Positions 1 through 12,760 are shown, counted from the first letter of the stretch. The stretch is DNA of 64,000 nt from Lingula anatina (GCF_001039355.2 NW_019774447.1:146610-210609), one strand, 5' to 3'. The notes: generated by a model from the letters alone, not told the origin. Numbers and translations are program-made.

Positions 1-290
1 TACAAAATAGTTACTGGGATTTTCTAGTAGAACAGAAAACATAAAAGTTCTTATCTGTACTGATAATATCCATTCCTCATTCATACAGTATATATAATAT
101 TTCGTTTAATTAACAAAATAGTAAGATTTGTGAACTGCAACTTTCTAAAATTCATTGGATTATAATATTTTAACTGAAACGTTTATTTTATGCAAACTTA
201 CATGCATCGGGTTTGATTTTGCAATCCCCTTTCTCTTGGTTGAACATTTAAAAATCCTGAAAAGAGTAATACAAGTAGATGGGTCACTGT

Positions 291-326
<36 letters not shown>

Positions 327-714
327 GAACACACACACACACCACACACACTGTAGGATTTGTCTATAGGGTACCAGTCTATGTAAAACTGGCTGAAATA
401 GATATGTACATCGAGTGGGTCAGGTTAATAAAGTAAAAGAAAAAGATATGTGACCCTCACAAATGTGTTTGCTGAAGATATAAATGTTTCTCGAGTTACA
501 GTCACGACTGCGGTTAGGCTGGGATCATAAAAGGCAATGGAACAAATACAATTGTCAGGCATTAGCATATGGGTAGAATATTAATTTGGTTTTCTTTTTT
601 ATTTGTTTCAGAAATGAAGAATGGAAAACTTTCTTTTATAAACCATTACCGCGCGGTACTAAGCTCCTTTTTGCAGATTAACATAAAATACAAATGTCAT
701 GCCATCGTGTTTAT

Positions 715-748
<34 letters not shown>

Positions 749-878
749 ACACACACACACACACACAACATGTTTTAAAACATAAAAACAACAGCATTAA
801 TTTAAGTTTTTCCTGGGGTCAATCGTAAATTTCTCCCGCTTATCAAACCGATACCCAATGCATACAAAAAACAGGTGC

Positions 879-917
<39 letters not shown>

Positions 918-3277
918 GGGGCCTAAATTAAAAAATCTGAGTTCCTCAAAACTAGTATCAGTCGCGCTCGTCCACCAACTTTTCAATTTTGGCTGACCAA
1001 ATCACAAAATGAACACCTACTTCTTGACGTGCTCTCGTTTTTTCCACCAAAGCACTGCAAACATTGTGAGTACTGCAATGAAGAAAGCCGTCAGCACTCC
1101 GGCCACTATGGCAGCGCTGGACGTTCTTACGTCATCTGACGTAAGCACTGGTGTAGTTTCGTTGCCAGATGGCACTGCTGTAGGCATGTCTGGGAGAAGT
1201 GACGTAATGGAATGGGATTCTGAAACTGTTATAATAACATTAATGACGTGAAACTGAAAAAAATAAAAATAAAAAAATTAGTAAACCAATTATAGGCAAA
1301 CAAAGGCCGTACGTAGAAAAAAGTGTCGATATTGAATCTGTCTGTAAAATAAAGGCACAATTAACTTTTACTTAGGGCCATAAATGCAATTTTATTTTGA
1401 TTTCATTTGTGTTTTGATATTAAGAACACACGAATCCTCACGTAACACACGCGCACACGTTTCCTAACTAGATATCAGAATACCGATACATACTGGTGGT
1501 TGCGGCTGAAGCTGCCGTGCTTTCTAAAGTTGTTGTAACTCTTGAAGTAGTTGATGGACGTACTGTTACTGTAACCGATGTCCTTGGTTGTCTTGTTGTT
1601 ATTTTTGTTGTTGCTGCTGTTGTTGTTGTAGTAGTTGTTGATGTTGATGTTGTCGTCACACAAGTCACGGGGCTGCATCTAAAACCCCGCATACAGCTCC
1701 CTCTATAGTAGCCATGGCTTACTATAAAAGCGAAATGCCTGTTACATCTGAGTGCCTTCCAGGAGTAGCTTCTACGGTCTCTGTTTTGTGCACAGACGAA
1801 GTATTTTCTACAATCTCCAGGAAAAGCGAAACTACCTTGTACATACTCCTGAGCACTGCATGCTTGGTGGTCATAACCACACGGCCATTTCGCTGGAAAT
1901 AAAGAAAAATCTTGCCATAGCCTATATTTTTCAAAGTAGGCCTAATATTAGGGAATTTACTGAGGTAAGGAATTTCTAAAGGGCTTTATCTATGTTCTGA
2001 AGATGTTGAACTATGTACCCCTTAATTGATAAAAACTGAGAAACGGCGTAGAACAAATTTTTGCCNNNNNNNNNNNNNNNNNNNNNNNNNNNNNNNNNNN
2101 NNNNNNNNNNNNNNNNNNNNNNNNNNNNNNNNNNNNNNNNNNNNNNNNNNNNNNNNNNNNNNNNNNNNNNNNNNNNNNNNNNNNNNNNNNNNNNNNNNNN
2201 NNNNNNNNNNNNNNNNNNNNNNNNNNNNNNNNNNNNNCTCCCAAATCCCTCTACATAAGGACCCGGTAAAGCTAACATTGGTTTTTATCTTGTCTGGGTC
2301 TTATCACATATACGGAAAATTTCCCCATTCTGCCCTTACATATGGAACGGATTCTCTGCGTCTGCAATATTATCGCGAGTTTTCACTTGTGCATGAGCGT
2401 CACATTAAGCATTTCAAATAGCAAACCCTGCACTTTGCTCTCCATAGACGACTGACTACATATAAAGTACATCCTTCACATAAAAATGCAGTTGATGAGT
2501 GCTATTTTATATATAAATTACTTCAGTGTTGCAAGGTCAAGTTTTATTTATCTTATATCAGCCTTGCGTGCTAACAAGTACTTGTGGACATCAGTAGGAC
2601 ATAAACGATAGCAAAACGACAAATAATACTGATACATGTACATGCACTTCTACTTGACTCATATTTCGGGAAGAAGTCCAATTTCTAGCATATATGTGCT
2701 CGCACAGTATACATCGATCATATAGTGTGTATACAAGTAAAATTCTCTCTTTTTTTTTTCATTATTTGATTACACCCTCTCCATACTGAAGGTCTTTTTC
2801 TTATCGCAAGGACACCTTACGCCGTCTAAAAAATAATTGTTGGATGTGTAAAATACTGTAGATGACCTGTCCTATATATTGAGGATGAAATGTCAGCCGT
2901 GAAAAGAACGTCAGTGTTAAGGAATCCAAGCATTGCTTGCTTCCTGTCAATGAATAAAAATGTTGGCATTACATAGGGGTCATGTTATTTAAAGGCTTAA
3001 AAAATTAGGCTTGATTCCTGCTGCATGTTTAATAAAAGTTGATCATTATTATTATTATTAATAATTCAAGGTTATTCTAAAAGTCACCTGTTGTTATTAT
3101 TTATTTACTACTACCAAGCAAGGGGTGTTCTGTAACTTATGATAGAAAGTGAACGACCAGTACATATGTCTGTTTTACATGTACCACCCCCTCTCCCCCC
3201 CTCCCCAGGCACTCACCTTTCTGCATGGTGACCACCGCCGAAATAAAGAACACTTGGAAATAAACAGGAATATTCAT
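1..3277 (-). CDS. Receptor A1: CBM14-mucin-TM receptor, 3' end outside the window
   Basis: Three minus-strand exons are visible. Exon 3277-3217 (61 bp) encodes a signal peptide starting MNIPVYFQ; donor is G|gtgagt. Exon 1892-1494 has acceptor tttccag and encodes a peritrophin-A-like chitin-binding domain (WPCGYDHQAC, GDCRKYFVC, LRC, GSC, FRCSPVTC) followed by a Thr-rich stalk; donor is A|gtatgt. Exon 1225-1021 encodes a Ser/Thr linker, a TM helix (AAIVAGVLTAFFIAVLTMFAV) and a basic WWKKREHVKK stop-transfer. Phases are 1, 1 and 2 and close perfectly. The cytoplasmic tail must lie left of base 1, as it does in the duplicate A2. A TATAAAT box sits at 3352-3358, about 75 bp before the ATG, and is shared with A2. 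The intron 1893-3216 contains an N gap. Chitin or GlcNAc-polymer binding at the cell surface is inferred from the domain. Confidence 0.8.
290..350. repeat. (AC)n microsatellite
   Basis: CA dinucleotide tract interrupted by a CGCACGAA unit. The orthologous tract in the second copy is at 14000-14057. Confidence 0.9.
569..780. repeat. Receptor 3'-flank segment, three copies
   Basis: The segment around 569-780 recurs at about 12590-12760 (directly past the A2 stop codon) and at 14270-14450. All three share a TTTCAGAAATGA..GAA stretch, a TTTTTGCAGATTAA stretch and a CT/CA microsatellite. It marks former 3' ends of receptor tail exons. Confidence 0.6.
2066..2237. other. Assembly gap (N) in the A1 intron
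   Basis: Run of n. The matching A2 region is a poly-C/poly-A tract (16261-16294), which may explain the gap. Confidence 0.95.
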
Positions 3278-3351
3278 GGCAGCTCAGTGTGTCGTTTGTC
3301 ACTTCTCTGCCTGCCCAGGTAACCAGAATTCCTCGCTCGTTAAGTCCTATC

Positions 3352-3358
3352 ATTTATA
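3352..3358 (-). promoter_or_regulatory. TATA-like box of A1
   Basis: Minus-strand TCTATAAATGATAGG, about 75 bp upstream of the A1 ATG at 3277. It is conserved at 17463-17469 before A2. Position and conservation suggest a core promoter and argue that the 3277 exon is a genuine first exon. Confidence 0.45.
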
Positions 3359-4382
3359 GAATAGGGTAATTAATCCATCTTGTCTCATAAATTTCCCTGT
3401 GACTACATACATGTACATGTACGAGCTCCTTGGTGTATCTATTAATTCAAGTTTTCTGCCGTCTTTATGATATTGGCATTTAGTCGGCAAATGTCTCAAC
3501 ACTTTCCGTGTAGTATTCTAACCTCATCGATTGAATTTTAGGGTTTCGAACCTTCGAGTATATGTGGGTCTGTGTATAGTCCCCCAAAACTGGCAACGTT
3601 TCTTCAAAGTACCTACGTTTTTTCAATCCAGGTCGATGAAAATAAGGTAAAAAAGCTTGTGAAACTTATTTTATCACACTCCATGCCACTCAGGTAAACA
3701 TTTCACATCCACGTGACCATACATAAAGAAGATGGCCCCATTTTTTACCATTGTCGGTATATAACTGGTGTGAAAAGCCGATAAAAGTGTCAACGAAGGT
3801 CATCGTCTTCTTCCGCAATGAGTTTGAAATCTAAAAATACCACGATAAGGACCGTCTCGATAAGGACATCAACTGGTATCCCTGGATACGGTAAATGAAA
3901 ACACAGCCTCTTTCGTTAGACCATTAGAATATTATTCGTCGGTAAATTGCTCCAAAAAGACCCGTGTACAGCTTGTTCTAGCCTCAAAGTACTGCGTACG
4001 TCTTACTCATAGCAAGGACTTATGAAATAATGATAATGTGTGCGTCATGTTCAGAGTGGGAGTTCACCTTAAGCAGAGCGCGTTTTAACGAATGACGGTC
4101 TGTAGAATAAGGAAGTAAGCGGAAGAGAAAACAAAACAATGCGTTGTGAAAGATGAAACTTGGGTTAAACAACTTATTAGTCATGCTTGAATTTATTGTA
4201 GTGGGCATGCAATGGAATAGCTGTGAAAGTGGAAATTCGGTTTAAAACAACTTGTAAGCTTTGACATTAAATAAAGTACTGTAACTACACCCTCTACCAG
4301 GAACACAGATGCGTTTTTCGCCAGATATTAACATTAAATNCGGTTTGTATTGTGAATATGTGAGTTTGTAATGTATATTTAC

Positions 4383-5215
4383 CATGTGCATTTACCGGTG
4401 ATGACGGTTCGGAAACGCCAGATGCAGGGCTCGTGGAGTGAACGGTAGAGGGGCTGGCAGGGCCATTCTGTGCTAGGATTGTGGAACGTCTTACTCCTTC
4501 CTCTGATAGAAAAAAAAATGATGAATTTATTACAATAATAGTAGTATAAAATGTAGATAGAATACATAATGTACGTCCACAATTTTGAAAAAAAGACTTG
4601 AAGTGTCACAAAAAATGTTACTCACATCCGAAAACATAATCTGCCACTACAAACAACCAGTTAGACATCACCATCAATGACCCCCAACCACCCTCTCTTT
4701 CTCTCTCTCTCTTTCTCTTTTTCTCACACTTACAAACACACAGAGTGCATAATATCCCCCTTCTCTCCTCTCTTTTTCAACTGTACGTGTTTTTCACATA
4801 TATCCTTTTGTACCATTACAGCCGTTTCATACCCGCATGGCTCCATTAATAAGTTACGTGATACTACCTTACACGTCAGAATCAATAACGAAGTTCGTAA
4901 CGAGCACAGCATTTCTATTTTACATCAATTCAACGTGGCTGTGGATGGAATATGTAATTTTGCCAGAGATCTCTATTTAACCACCCCACGTTTACCGACA
5001 CAACACACACAAATATAGATAAAAAATTGAAAACTTTTATCATTATCGTGTTGAGTCATCTATGATGATGAACACTAATAACCAACTGTACGTGTACCTG
5101 TGGTCGTCAGAGTGGTTGTATTCTGCTGTCCACTAGCCATAAAACGTACAATGAGGACCAAATAACATAAGAAAGGGCCAACGTGTTTGTGGAAACCCAA
5201 CGCTATCCTTGCCAT
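4383..5215 (-). CDS. Orphan 5' exons: second signal peptide plus Ser/Thr-rich segment
   Basis: Exon 5215-5098 starts with ATG and encodes MARIALGFHKHVG followed by a hydrophobic core (PFLCYLVLIV) and ASGQQNTTTLTTT, a plausible signal peptide entering a mucin-like region. It ends G|gtacac. Exon 4504-4383 (acceptor tttctatcag) continues in phase 1 with a Ser/Pro/Thr-rich stretch ending VNAHG and a G|gtaaat donor. The phase matches the acceptor of the A1 chitin-binding exon at 1892, so these could be alternative first exons of A1. They could equally be the front of another family member whose remaining exons are missing. The single 'n' at 4340, 43 bp past the donor, is where similarity to the A2 block stops, so the exons may have been joined to A1 by assembly. 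The equivalent position in the A2 block has no such exons. Confidence 0.55.
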
Positions 5216-6454
5216 TTTCACGACGTCGACCAACACCGGCTAGTTAAAGATGGAGAAGTGGACGCAGAGAGAGCTTTTACATCACCATTTTTATCTCAGT
5301 CTTGTTGTATATGATGGCCCGCGAGCGGCTGGCGTCGATTTGTGTGTAACACCGTTGAAATCATACCATTCCACGTGTTTCCTTGCCCGGTAGCGCAACT
5401 CTTACAACCTATATCGCCATTTTTGTCATACTTAGCAGCGGGCGCTGACCCAATTCATATTGTAGTAGCTTAAAACGTTAGTCAACAAGATTACTCACGC
5501 GTAGACTACGCTTACCTGTATGGCGTCTTAACAGAGTCAAAACGTGCGTAGCGCTTAACTGTAGAAGCACGGTGACTCAACGGGTTTTGTGTGAAATGAT
5601 TCTTTGTGTTTGATGTGACAAAGGAGAACAAAACAAACAAGCTGATCGTTTTTATGTCTACACTGCTGATACAACAGGCAGACAAATAAAGGTTAGCGGT
5701 GATCTTACTTCGAATCATATCCCGTGTTCAAATCAGAACACCCTGTGGATGCTTTCTATCCACACTCGTGCGTCTTAAAATTAAAAGGTCTCTAACAGCT
5801 CTTTTTTAAATATATTTTATTCAAAATCATGACGAAAAAAATATTAGAATAATTCCAAATATTAGTAAGTGCATTTTAAGACATACATACATATATGTAT
5901 ATAATCTATTACATGTATATCTACACAACATGGCAGTGGGACTTTGTACGATAAAATCGCTGAGGGTGCATATACTATTGATACTTTTGTCAGCTTGTGA
6001 AGAGCCCTAAGTCAATGGTTCGACAGAAAGGAAGTCCATTGCGCTATCTCCCATAAACCCTGTACTACATGTACGTTAAAAATCAGTCCGGCGCGCGACC
6101 TGTGTCACGGGGAAAAGGCATGTGAAGTCATAAGCAAAAGATCTAAAGGCAGGGACTAAAAAGGAAGATCGATTTATATTCCTTGAAATATATTGATGAT
6201 TTGACAAATAGAAAATGGCTAATAAAATTGCTACCACTAATCGATTATTATGGAAAAAAGTATTGTAAGTTATGAAAAATAACTGGACACACCTTTATAA
6301 ACGGCTCTCAAAAAAAAAAAAAAATCTTATCAATATGCCCTGTTTTTATAAGGTATAAAATCCCAATGTGACCAGCACGTGGTATAAAATTATTTTCTAG
6401 TAATATTGGAATGTATGAATGGAAAGCAAATAATAGTTCACCAGCCGGTGAAAG

Positions 6455-9400
6455 CTAAGCGACGCTGCTTTCTTTTAACTGGGCAGTATTTTCATACACC
6501 TCAGTTGAGCGTTCTAGTTCACTGTACGGGTGAGGTTCAGATGCAGCCACTACAAGATGGCTATATCCAGATTCATCCGTACTGCTTTGTTTACGCAGAA
6601 CCTTAGCATATGGAGGATGTTTCGGTTTCGTTTTCAGCTCAGGTGTCATAGATTTAGTGCCCGTGTCGTGTCTTTTGATTGAATATCCAGCTAAAGTTTC
6701 AGCTACCGTATCATAATACACGTCATCTGATCCCACGTGACCTGCCAGGTCATAGTGCGCTTGCGCGGAAGTGTTGTCGTCTGCTGGAAAAGCAGGATTG
6801 TCGTTTGACGCCAAAGAGTATGTTGGTTCTGACTGGGGGTCATCGGCAAAGTGATATACTGGTTCTTCTTCGCCATTGTCGTTGACGGAATACAATGAAT
6901 TAGCTCGGTGCACAAAAGCTGGACTTTTCTGCACTTCATTGTTTTTGTGAGCTGTTGCCAAGATCGTGGCTTTGGTTCTGAGAGGTTCTGGTTGCGAATC
7001 GTTGGCGTAAGTTTGGTCAGGCAGTTCTGTGTAAATATCCTCAGAATCAACGATATACGTGGGTGATTCTATTCCTCTTTTCTCGGAGTCCCGGTACATC
7101 GGATCGTGCTACGGAGTAAAAGAAAAAAAATGTCGAGAATTAAAGGCTTAATATCAATTGCAAAAACCCCACATTGTTTTATATTCAAGTTAAAAATATT
7201 TTCAAAGAGTTTTTTAATGTTTCAGTTACTCAATACTTCACTAGACGTCTTCTTCCTAGATTTTATCTAGCAGACAATTTAGAAAAGTAGGGGGCCTACA
7301 ATACATATGTAACACATGTTACAAATTAATATTATCAATGGACATGGTTAATGAATTACAGAAACAACACACCTGAAGCGAACATATGTTTATGCAATAT
7401 TTAGTTAACATATGGAAAATAAAAAATAAAATTTACCATATCGACAGCGCCTCCCTTGTCCTTCAGTTTCAATCTCTCGAAGATACTGAAAAAAAAAGAA
7501 CAATACGGAAAGGGCACTTTTATGCGTTACTGGTTTCACATTTTATTCAAAGTCCATAAGAAATAGCTGAAGAAATAGCATCAATCTCTAGCTGATGCAA
7601 ATAGCCGTAGGTTGTGACGCATATGCTTTCTCTGTGGCGTCATGGATTAAATAGTAAGTAGCTATCTTTATTGTACTTTATTACACAAGCCCAATATCCT
7701 ATCTGAAAAGACAAATCAATGCAACTGTAGTCTTGTAAACAGCATAACAGAAAAACAAACACCTTGGAATATATACATTATATATACCTGAGAATGAAAG
7801 AAGACAACTAGTTTACCTTAGCACCCATTCCCTCCTCCGCCACCAAAGAAATCCCACCAAGATCAAACCCAGCACGAGCAAGGAGCCGATCACTCCGCCA
7901 GCGACAGCACCGCCATCTACACCGCCGGTTTGCTTCTCTGTTCTTTCGGGAAAGTTTCCTGAACTGTTGCTTGGTAACGGAGATATACTTGGACTGCTTG
8001 ATGGAGGGTCTGAAGGCGGTGTTGGAACAGACGTTGATGATACTGTAGATGTTGATCTGGGTGTTGGCGTTGTTCTTGGGGTGGTTGTGGTCGGAATGGT
8101 GGTTCTTGGCGGTGGCGTCGTGGTTGGCGTCGTAGTTGGTGTGGTAGTTGGCGTGGTGGTTGTTGGCGTTGTGGTTGTTGGCGTGGCGCAAGGTACGGGA
8201 GAACAATCCGCGTTCAACTGACAAAATCCTGTGAGACCGTAAAGCGGGACGAAAGCTCTTTTTCTGCCACAGTTATTTTTCTCCCATATATATGTCCCAT
8301 CTCCGGTGAAGACGCATCTGAAGTATCCCAAATAGTTAAGATCAGGTCAGAACCTATGTATAAGCAGGGTAAACACGTGCTTAGGGCGCCACGGCCAAGG
8401 GAGGGGGGGGGGAGCTATTAGAATTAAAAGGTATATATCAAATAAAAGTGAAAATGATTAATAACAAATAAAAAAAATATTATTTGGATGTCAGATAGAA
8501 AAGAACAAAAGCATGGAAAAATATACGAGAATGTTGCCGTTTTAAAGGTTCCTGAAAAATTGTCGTGTATAGAGTACCTGAAGTACTTCCGGCAATTGCC
8601 TGGAACTGCGAATTGCCCTTGCGTATAGTCTATGGCAGTACATACTCTACTGTTGTATCCACAAGGCCAGTCTGAAAATTTAAAACGATGTTGGTTCTAA
8701 AAGTACGAAACTCAAATGTTATCTCTCATTTTCTTTTATCCGATAACTTAAGGTATCAAAAATGATCATAATTTTTTGTAGTAAAATGCCTTGAGTTATT
8801 TGTAAAAATATTATTTTTCTTACAAAAAAAGTAACTAAAGATCGCTATATCATTTACGTCTCTTGACTTTTTAATTGTTTATTCATCTATCACACTGCAT
8901 TTTCATTTTCATCATCCGTTTCAATCCATGAATCAGGACCACAATTGATTACACATGGGAACACCATTCCCTTCTGAAATTAAACCTTTTGCTGAGCAAC
9001 TTGATATAAATCGCAAATAAATGAATAGACATAAAATCATATGACACGGATTATTTTCTATTTGAGATAGTGTTTCAGTCTCTGTTTAAACAGGGTACGG
9101 TGTGTGTACATGGAATGTTGACATAATTACAATACAAGGCGTCTGTTAGGACGTCATACAAGTGCCCGTCATCGAACTAGTATTGGACAAACGGTATAGG
9201 CTCCCCTGTAAACTGGATTTATTTGCAATATTGTAGATGCTTATTCAGTACGAGATCTGGTCAAGTCACAAACAAAATAATATGTATTGTTATATAGAAA
9301 ATGTTTAAAAGAGAATGATTATATATACAACTACATGTACAGCAGTAAACCGCCATGGGTTTAGTTAGCCATCGTTGGTTTTGTAAGCAAATACTAAACG

Positions 9401-9920
9401 TGCCAATTCATGTAACGTTAGGCGTATTAAACCATTCTAGTTCTTTTTGTTTAAATATATAAATGATGAAATATGCATGAAACGGAAATTAGTTTACCAT
9501 CTCGGGTTTTAGAAAGGTCAAATAAATAAAATAATGCCGGCAAAAATTAAAGGTAAAGTTAAGAGTAATTGGTAAAATTATTATGTTTTACTCTTAAAAG
9601 GAGGTACAGCGGTTGGATGAAAGCTTCCTCTAAAAGGCAAAAGTCTATATTTGCATGGGAGAAATTTAAAAAGCTCATCAGCAGGATGAGTAATATCGTT
9701 CATAATATTTCGGTTTTGGAAGCCACCCTTTACATGTAAATGCTTTTAAGAGAGGGAGATCCAACCTGACGATTCTTCTGCACTTCTCAGTAAGTCCATT
9801 TTATTTATGAATATCCTGCACTGTGGTTCGTCCATACAAAATTGTTAGGTAGGGCATTTTGATGGACTAATTTTAATAAGTCGGCAGTAGAATATTGCTG
9901 CAATCTGACAAGATGCTTCA

Positions 9921-9960
<40 letters not shown>

Positions 9961-11212
9961 ACACACACACACACAAACACACTTACGCGCTCTCTCTCTC
10001 TATATATCTCTCTCTCTCTCATGTTCTCTCTCTTTCTCCTTCGATGGCATCGGATTTGAATATAAAATCTTTATTGCCATCTGGGAATTCTCAGCTGTTA
10101 AATATAGTAATTGGTCAAAGGCATAAAGATGAAAAGATATAATTTCACTAGAATTTCACCTATCCACGCTCCAAAGCGCCCAAACCATGAATACACTCAA
10201 CCTTTGAATCATCTTTTCTCTTGTTGCAAAATGAAGTCTGTCAAGTGGCGACCATGCTTCCACCAAAGTAATTATTATCATTAACTTACTTGCCGTTGGT
10301 AATTATATGTATATGATATCTTGTGGATGTTGGTGATACACTGTATGTAGATGTCATTTTTTTGTAAAATTAAACGATAGCAATATGGACCCAGTATATA
10401 AGCTATGCGCCATCACATTAACTGTACTCGTAGGACCTACATGTATATATATATATATAACATTTAAGAGTAACTCACACTTAGCTGTGTCAGGTTAACT
10501 GCAGTCTAGCATTAAATATATGCGTTGATGGCGGTGACATAATAAACTGCACCTTGTGTAAAGGATCAATAAATGTACAGGTCAGCTTATACATACTATA
10601 GTATAGATTAACCGGATTTGCTGACCGGAAGAAAAGACCCTTGAATTTAGCCCTGGTATCAAATGACCAGCCGGAGTAATGTTTTTATGGTTTGTTTGCA
10701 GCCAAATTTTCAAGTTTGTCAGAATGTGAGAATGGATGATATGAGAAAGAAACAACTATGAGTAAAACAGCATCCTGATCGTCCGCGGTTGTACCGTGCC
10801 TTTATGTTTATATGCGAGTGTGTGTGTGTGTGGTGTGTCTGTGCTTTAACATTAAATGTTTTGCGGTTATCACGTTAATTGTTAAAAAGAATGAAATATT
10901 GTAACACGATTTTGGGTGTTTTTAGTTTAAATTTTCATTTAGAGAAACATGCCCTTGAGGCTAAAAATGTATATATATAGGAACGTAAACCTGTTTATCT
11001 CCACAAATATAAGCCTTTCGTAGAGACATCTGAGAATTAGTCTGTGCACTCACCTGAAAACCCTACTATACACCGACATACACTGTGAAAGTGTCATGCC
11101 AGACACACTTACCTTGAGCGTTAACGGTGGTTGATATATTCCACAGAAATAGACAAATTACTCCACACAGCCTGGTAAACCAGTGCAGAGATCCGCGTTT
11201 TAATGTCATCAT
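6455..11212 (-). CDS. Receptor B: complete CBM14-mucin-TM receptor with ITAM-like tail
   Basis: Five exons: 11212-11113, 8671-8578, 8317-7817, 7485-7437 and 7108-6455, total 1398 bp (465 aa), every junction in phase with canonical gt/ag. Residues 1-33 are a signal peptide (MMTLKRGSLHWF... TTVNAQ). The chitin-binding peritrophin-A-like domain follows (DWPCGYNSRVC, GNCRKYFRC, NNCGRKRAF, FCQLNADC) and is split by an intron, unlike in A1 and A2. Next come a Thr/Pro mucin-like stalk, a TM helix (GGVIGSLLVLGLILVGFLWW) with a RRREW stop-transfer, a 49-bp juxtamembrane exon (IFERLKLKDKGGAVDM) and a 218-aa tail. The tail has many tyrosine motifs: IYTEL, PVYHF, PTYSL, HYDLAG, PYAKV, VYENT, and YSHL-x9-YSEL, which fits the ITAM spacing Yxx[LI]-x6-12-Yxx[LI]. 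Two in-frame ATGs (11212 and 11209) are possible starts. A single-pass surface receptor binding chitin-like ligands and signalling through tyrosine phosphorylation is inferred, not shown. Confidence 0.85.
9922..10031. repeat. (CT)n/(CA)n microsatellite in gene B intron 1
   Basis: Compound tract of CT, CA and CT again within the 2.4-kb first intron of gene B. The rest of this intron (8672-11112) shows no coding signal. Confidence 0.9.
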
Positions 11213-12715
11213 CGGTATAAGGCATCCAGCGCCTTGTTATATAAAGAATTAAGTTTGTATGAAAGCCACTTAGGAAAGTCTTATTCCCTTCCCCAACGTC
11301 CACAGCAACAATAATTAAGAAAATGATATTTTCATTCTGTTCCTAAACAAAAAAACATGTCCCATCTTCGACAAATAAGGTTGTGACCAACGGACGTCTT
11401 GTGGTCAGTCTTCAACCGCCCATCGTAGTGGTCAAATATGCCCAAGCAAGATAATGGTGGCCGCGCACCGAGGCCCAAGTGTTTACTCACTGATTGTCAC
11501 GTGATCGGAGACAAAGACGCTGATTCAAAGGTAAACAATTACAGGGGCGCGGAAGTGGAAGTTTTGACACGCTGCTGCAGTATAAAGTCTGTTGCGTTGG
11601 GGTCATAATGTCATAAACAGATACAACGGGTCACATTGCGATTTCTTCACTGGAAGAAGGCAGGAAATATATTGGTGCCTCCCTGCTTAAGGGTACATGT
11701 ACGCCTACTGAGTCCTAGTGTACCGTGACTTCGCATTTATTTTTTCCCCAGAAGAAAAAGTCTGACACGAAAATACCTGTAGAAAATACAACCTACAATG
11801 ACATACCAGTACTCTAACGTTAGTTATATGTTAGTATAATTATAACATTTTATGAGCAAAGGGCATGCAGTTGGACAATGTTTCCGTTTATACCGTATAA
11901 GGGTGTTAACAAAAAATACCTCTTCTTTTTAAGTTTTTCCGAAAAGATAAATAAGGTGACAGGTCTTTCGAATTCGGCAAAACATCTGCAGTATTTTTCC
12001 ATTTCTTTTTAAGATTAAATAATAGAACTGGGCATAATGAACCTCGGGTCGACTATTTCAATATTCAAAACAAAATATTGTGGTTCACTTGATTTTTCCA
12101 AATGTTTTAGCAAGTGACAGCTTGGTTTTGGAAATAAATACGCACCAATTCATAAGACCATCGTCAAAATACATACAATTAATTTTTTTCGTTTGGCACA
12201 ATTGCACAAGTTTTACTCGAAAAGGGCCTGCGAACAATTTTAAGTACGGGCGATTTCGAATAATTTCGCTAATGTCTGCGGTAATAATGATAATAAAAGT
12301 GCACTCACGTTTATTCAAGCAGGGCTGTATTAGAGATAGACCCTTCTCAAGTGTATTTACTCATCTTGACCTACTCTGTTTTAAATTCACTTCTTATCTT
12401 ATAAATCGGACCCCGGATTCATTTGCAGTTAGCCTTCTTATCAGTGCTGACTCAACTTAAATGTTAGTTCTCTAGAAAAATTGTACCCCAGCGGTGAATA
12501 TTTTATTATAACAATAATAAAAATACAGTAGTCAAACTTAAGCATATAAGTAAAATATAAGATTTAACTATCACTGACAGTTTTTCTTTTGTTTTACTTC
12601 AGAAATGAAGAAAGGAATTTACCATTCTTTAATAGCTAGACCAGTTGTTTCACACGCGTGGTATTGTTTTTTTGCAGATTAATATAAAATTTAAAGTCAA
12701 AAGTCATGTCATTGA

Positions 12716-12727
12716 CACACACACACA

Positions 12728-12760
<33 letters not shown>
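12716..12760. repeat. (CA)n microsatellite past the A2 stop codon
   Basis: CA tract with one CTCA interruption, followed by CTCTCT. It lies in the putative 3' UTR of A2. Confidence 0.9.

Larger units (their letters stand above)
1..4340. repeat. Duplicated block, copy 1 (pairs with 13614-18450)
   Basis: Base 1 onward aligns with 13614 onward, and similarity ends at the single 'n' at 4340 (18450 in copy 2). Noncoding sample stretches differ by about 2-4% (for example 3550-3900 against 17650-18010), with indels. Copy 2 has extra segments around 14450-14815 and 15950-16130. Confidence 0.85.

Noticed and set aside
155-436. Open frame of 93 codons (and its twin at 13861-14142)
   Set aside because: Half of it is a CA microsatellite read as Thr/His; the frame is preserved only because the whole block is duplicated.
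1496-1708. Plus-strand Val-rich open frames opposite the mucin stalks (also 15528-15749 and 7967-8221)
   Set aside because: They are the antisense of Thr-codon repeats in the minus-strand stalk exons, which have supporting splice sites and phases.
11238-11250. TATATAA upstream of the gene B start
   Set aside because: Only about 30 bp before the ATG, leaving almost no 5' UTR; AT-rich sequence makes chance likely.
12080-12460. 126-codon plus-strand open frame
   Set aside because: AT-rich, no splice signals, no recognisable motif, and no matching copy in the duplicated block to test constraint.
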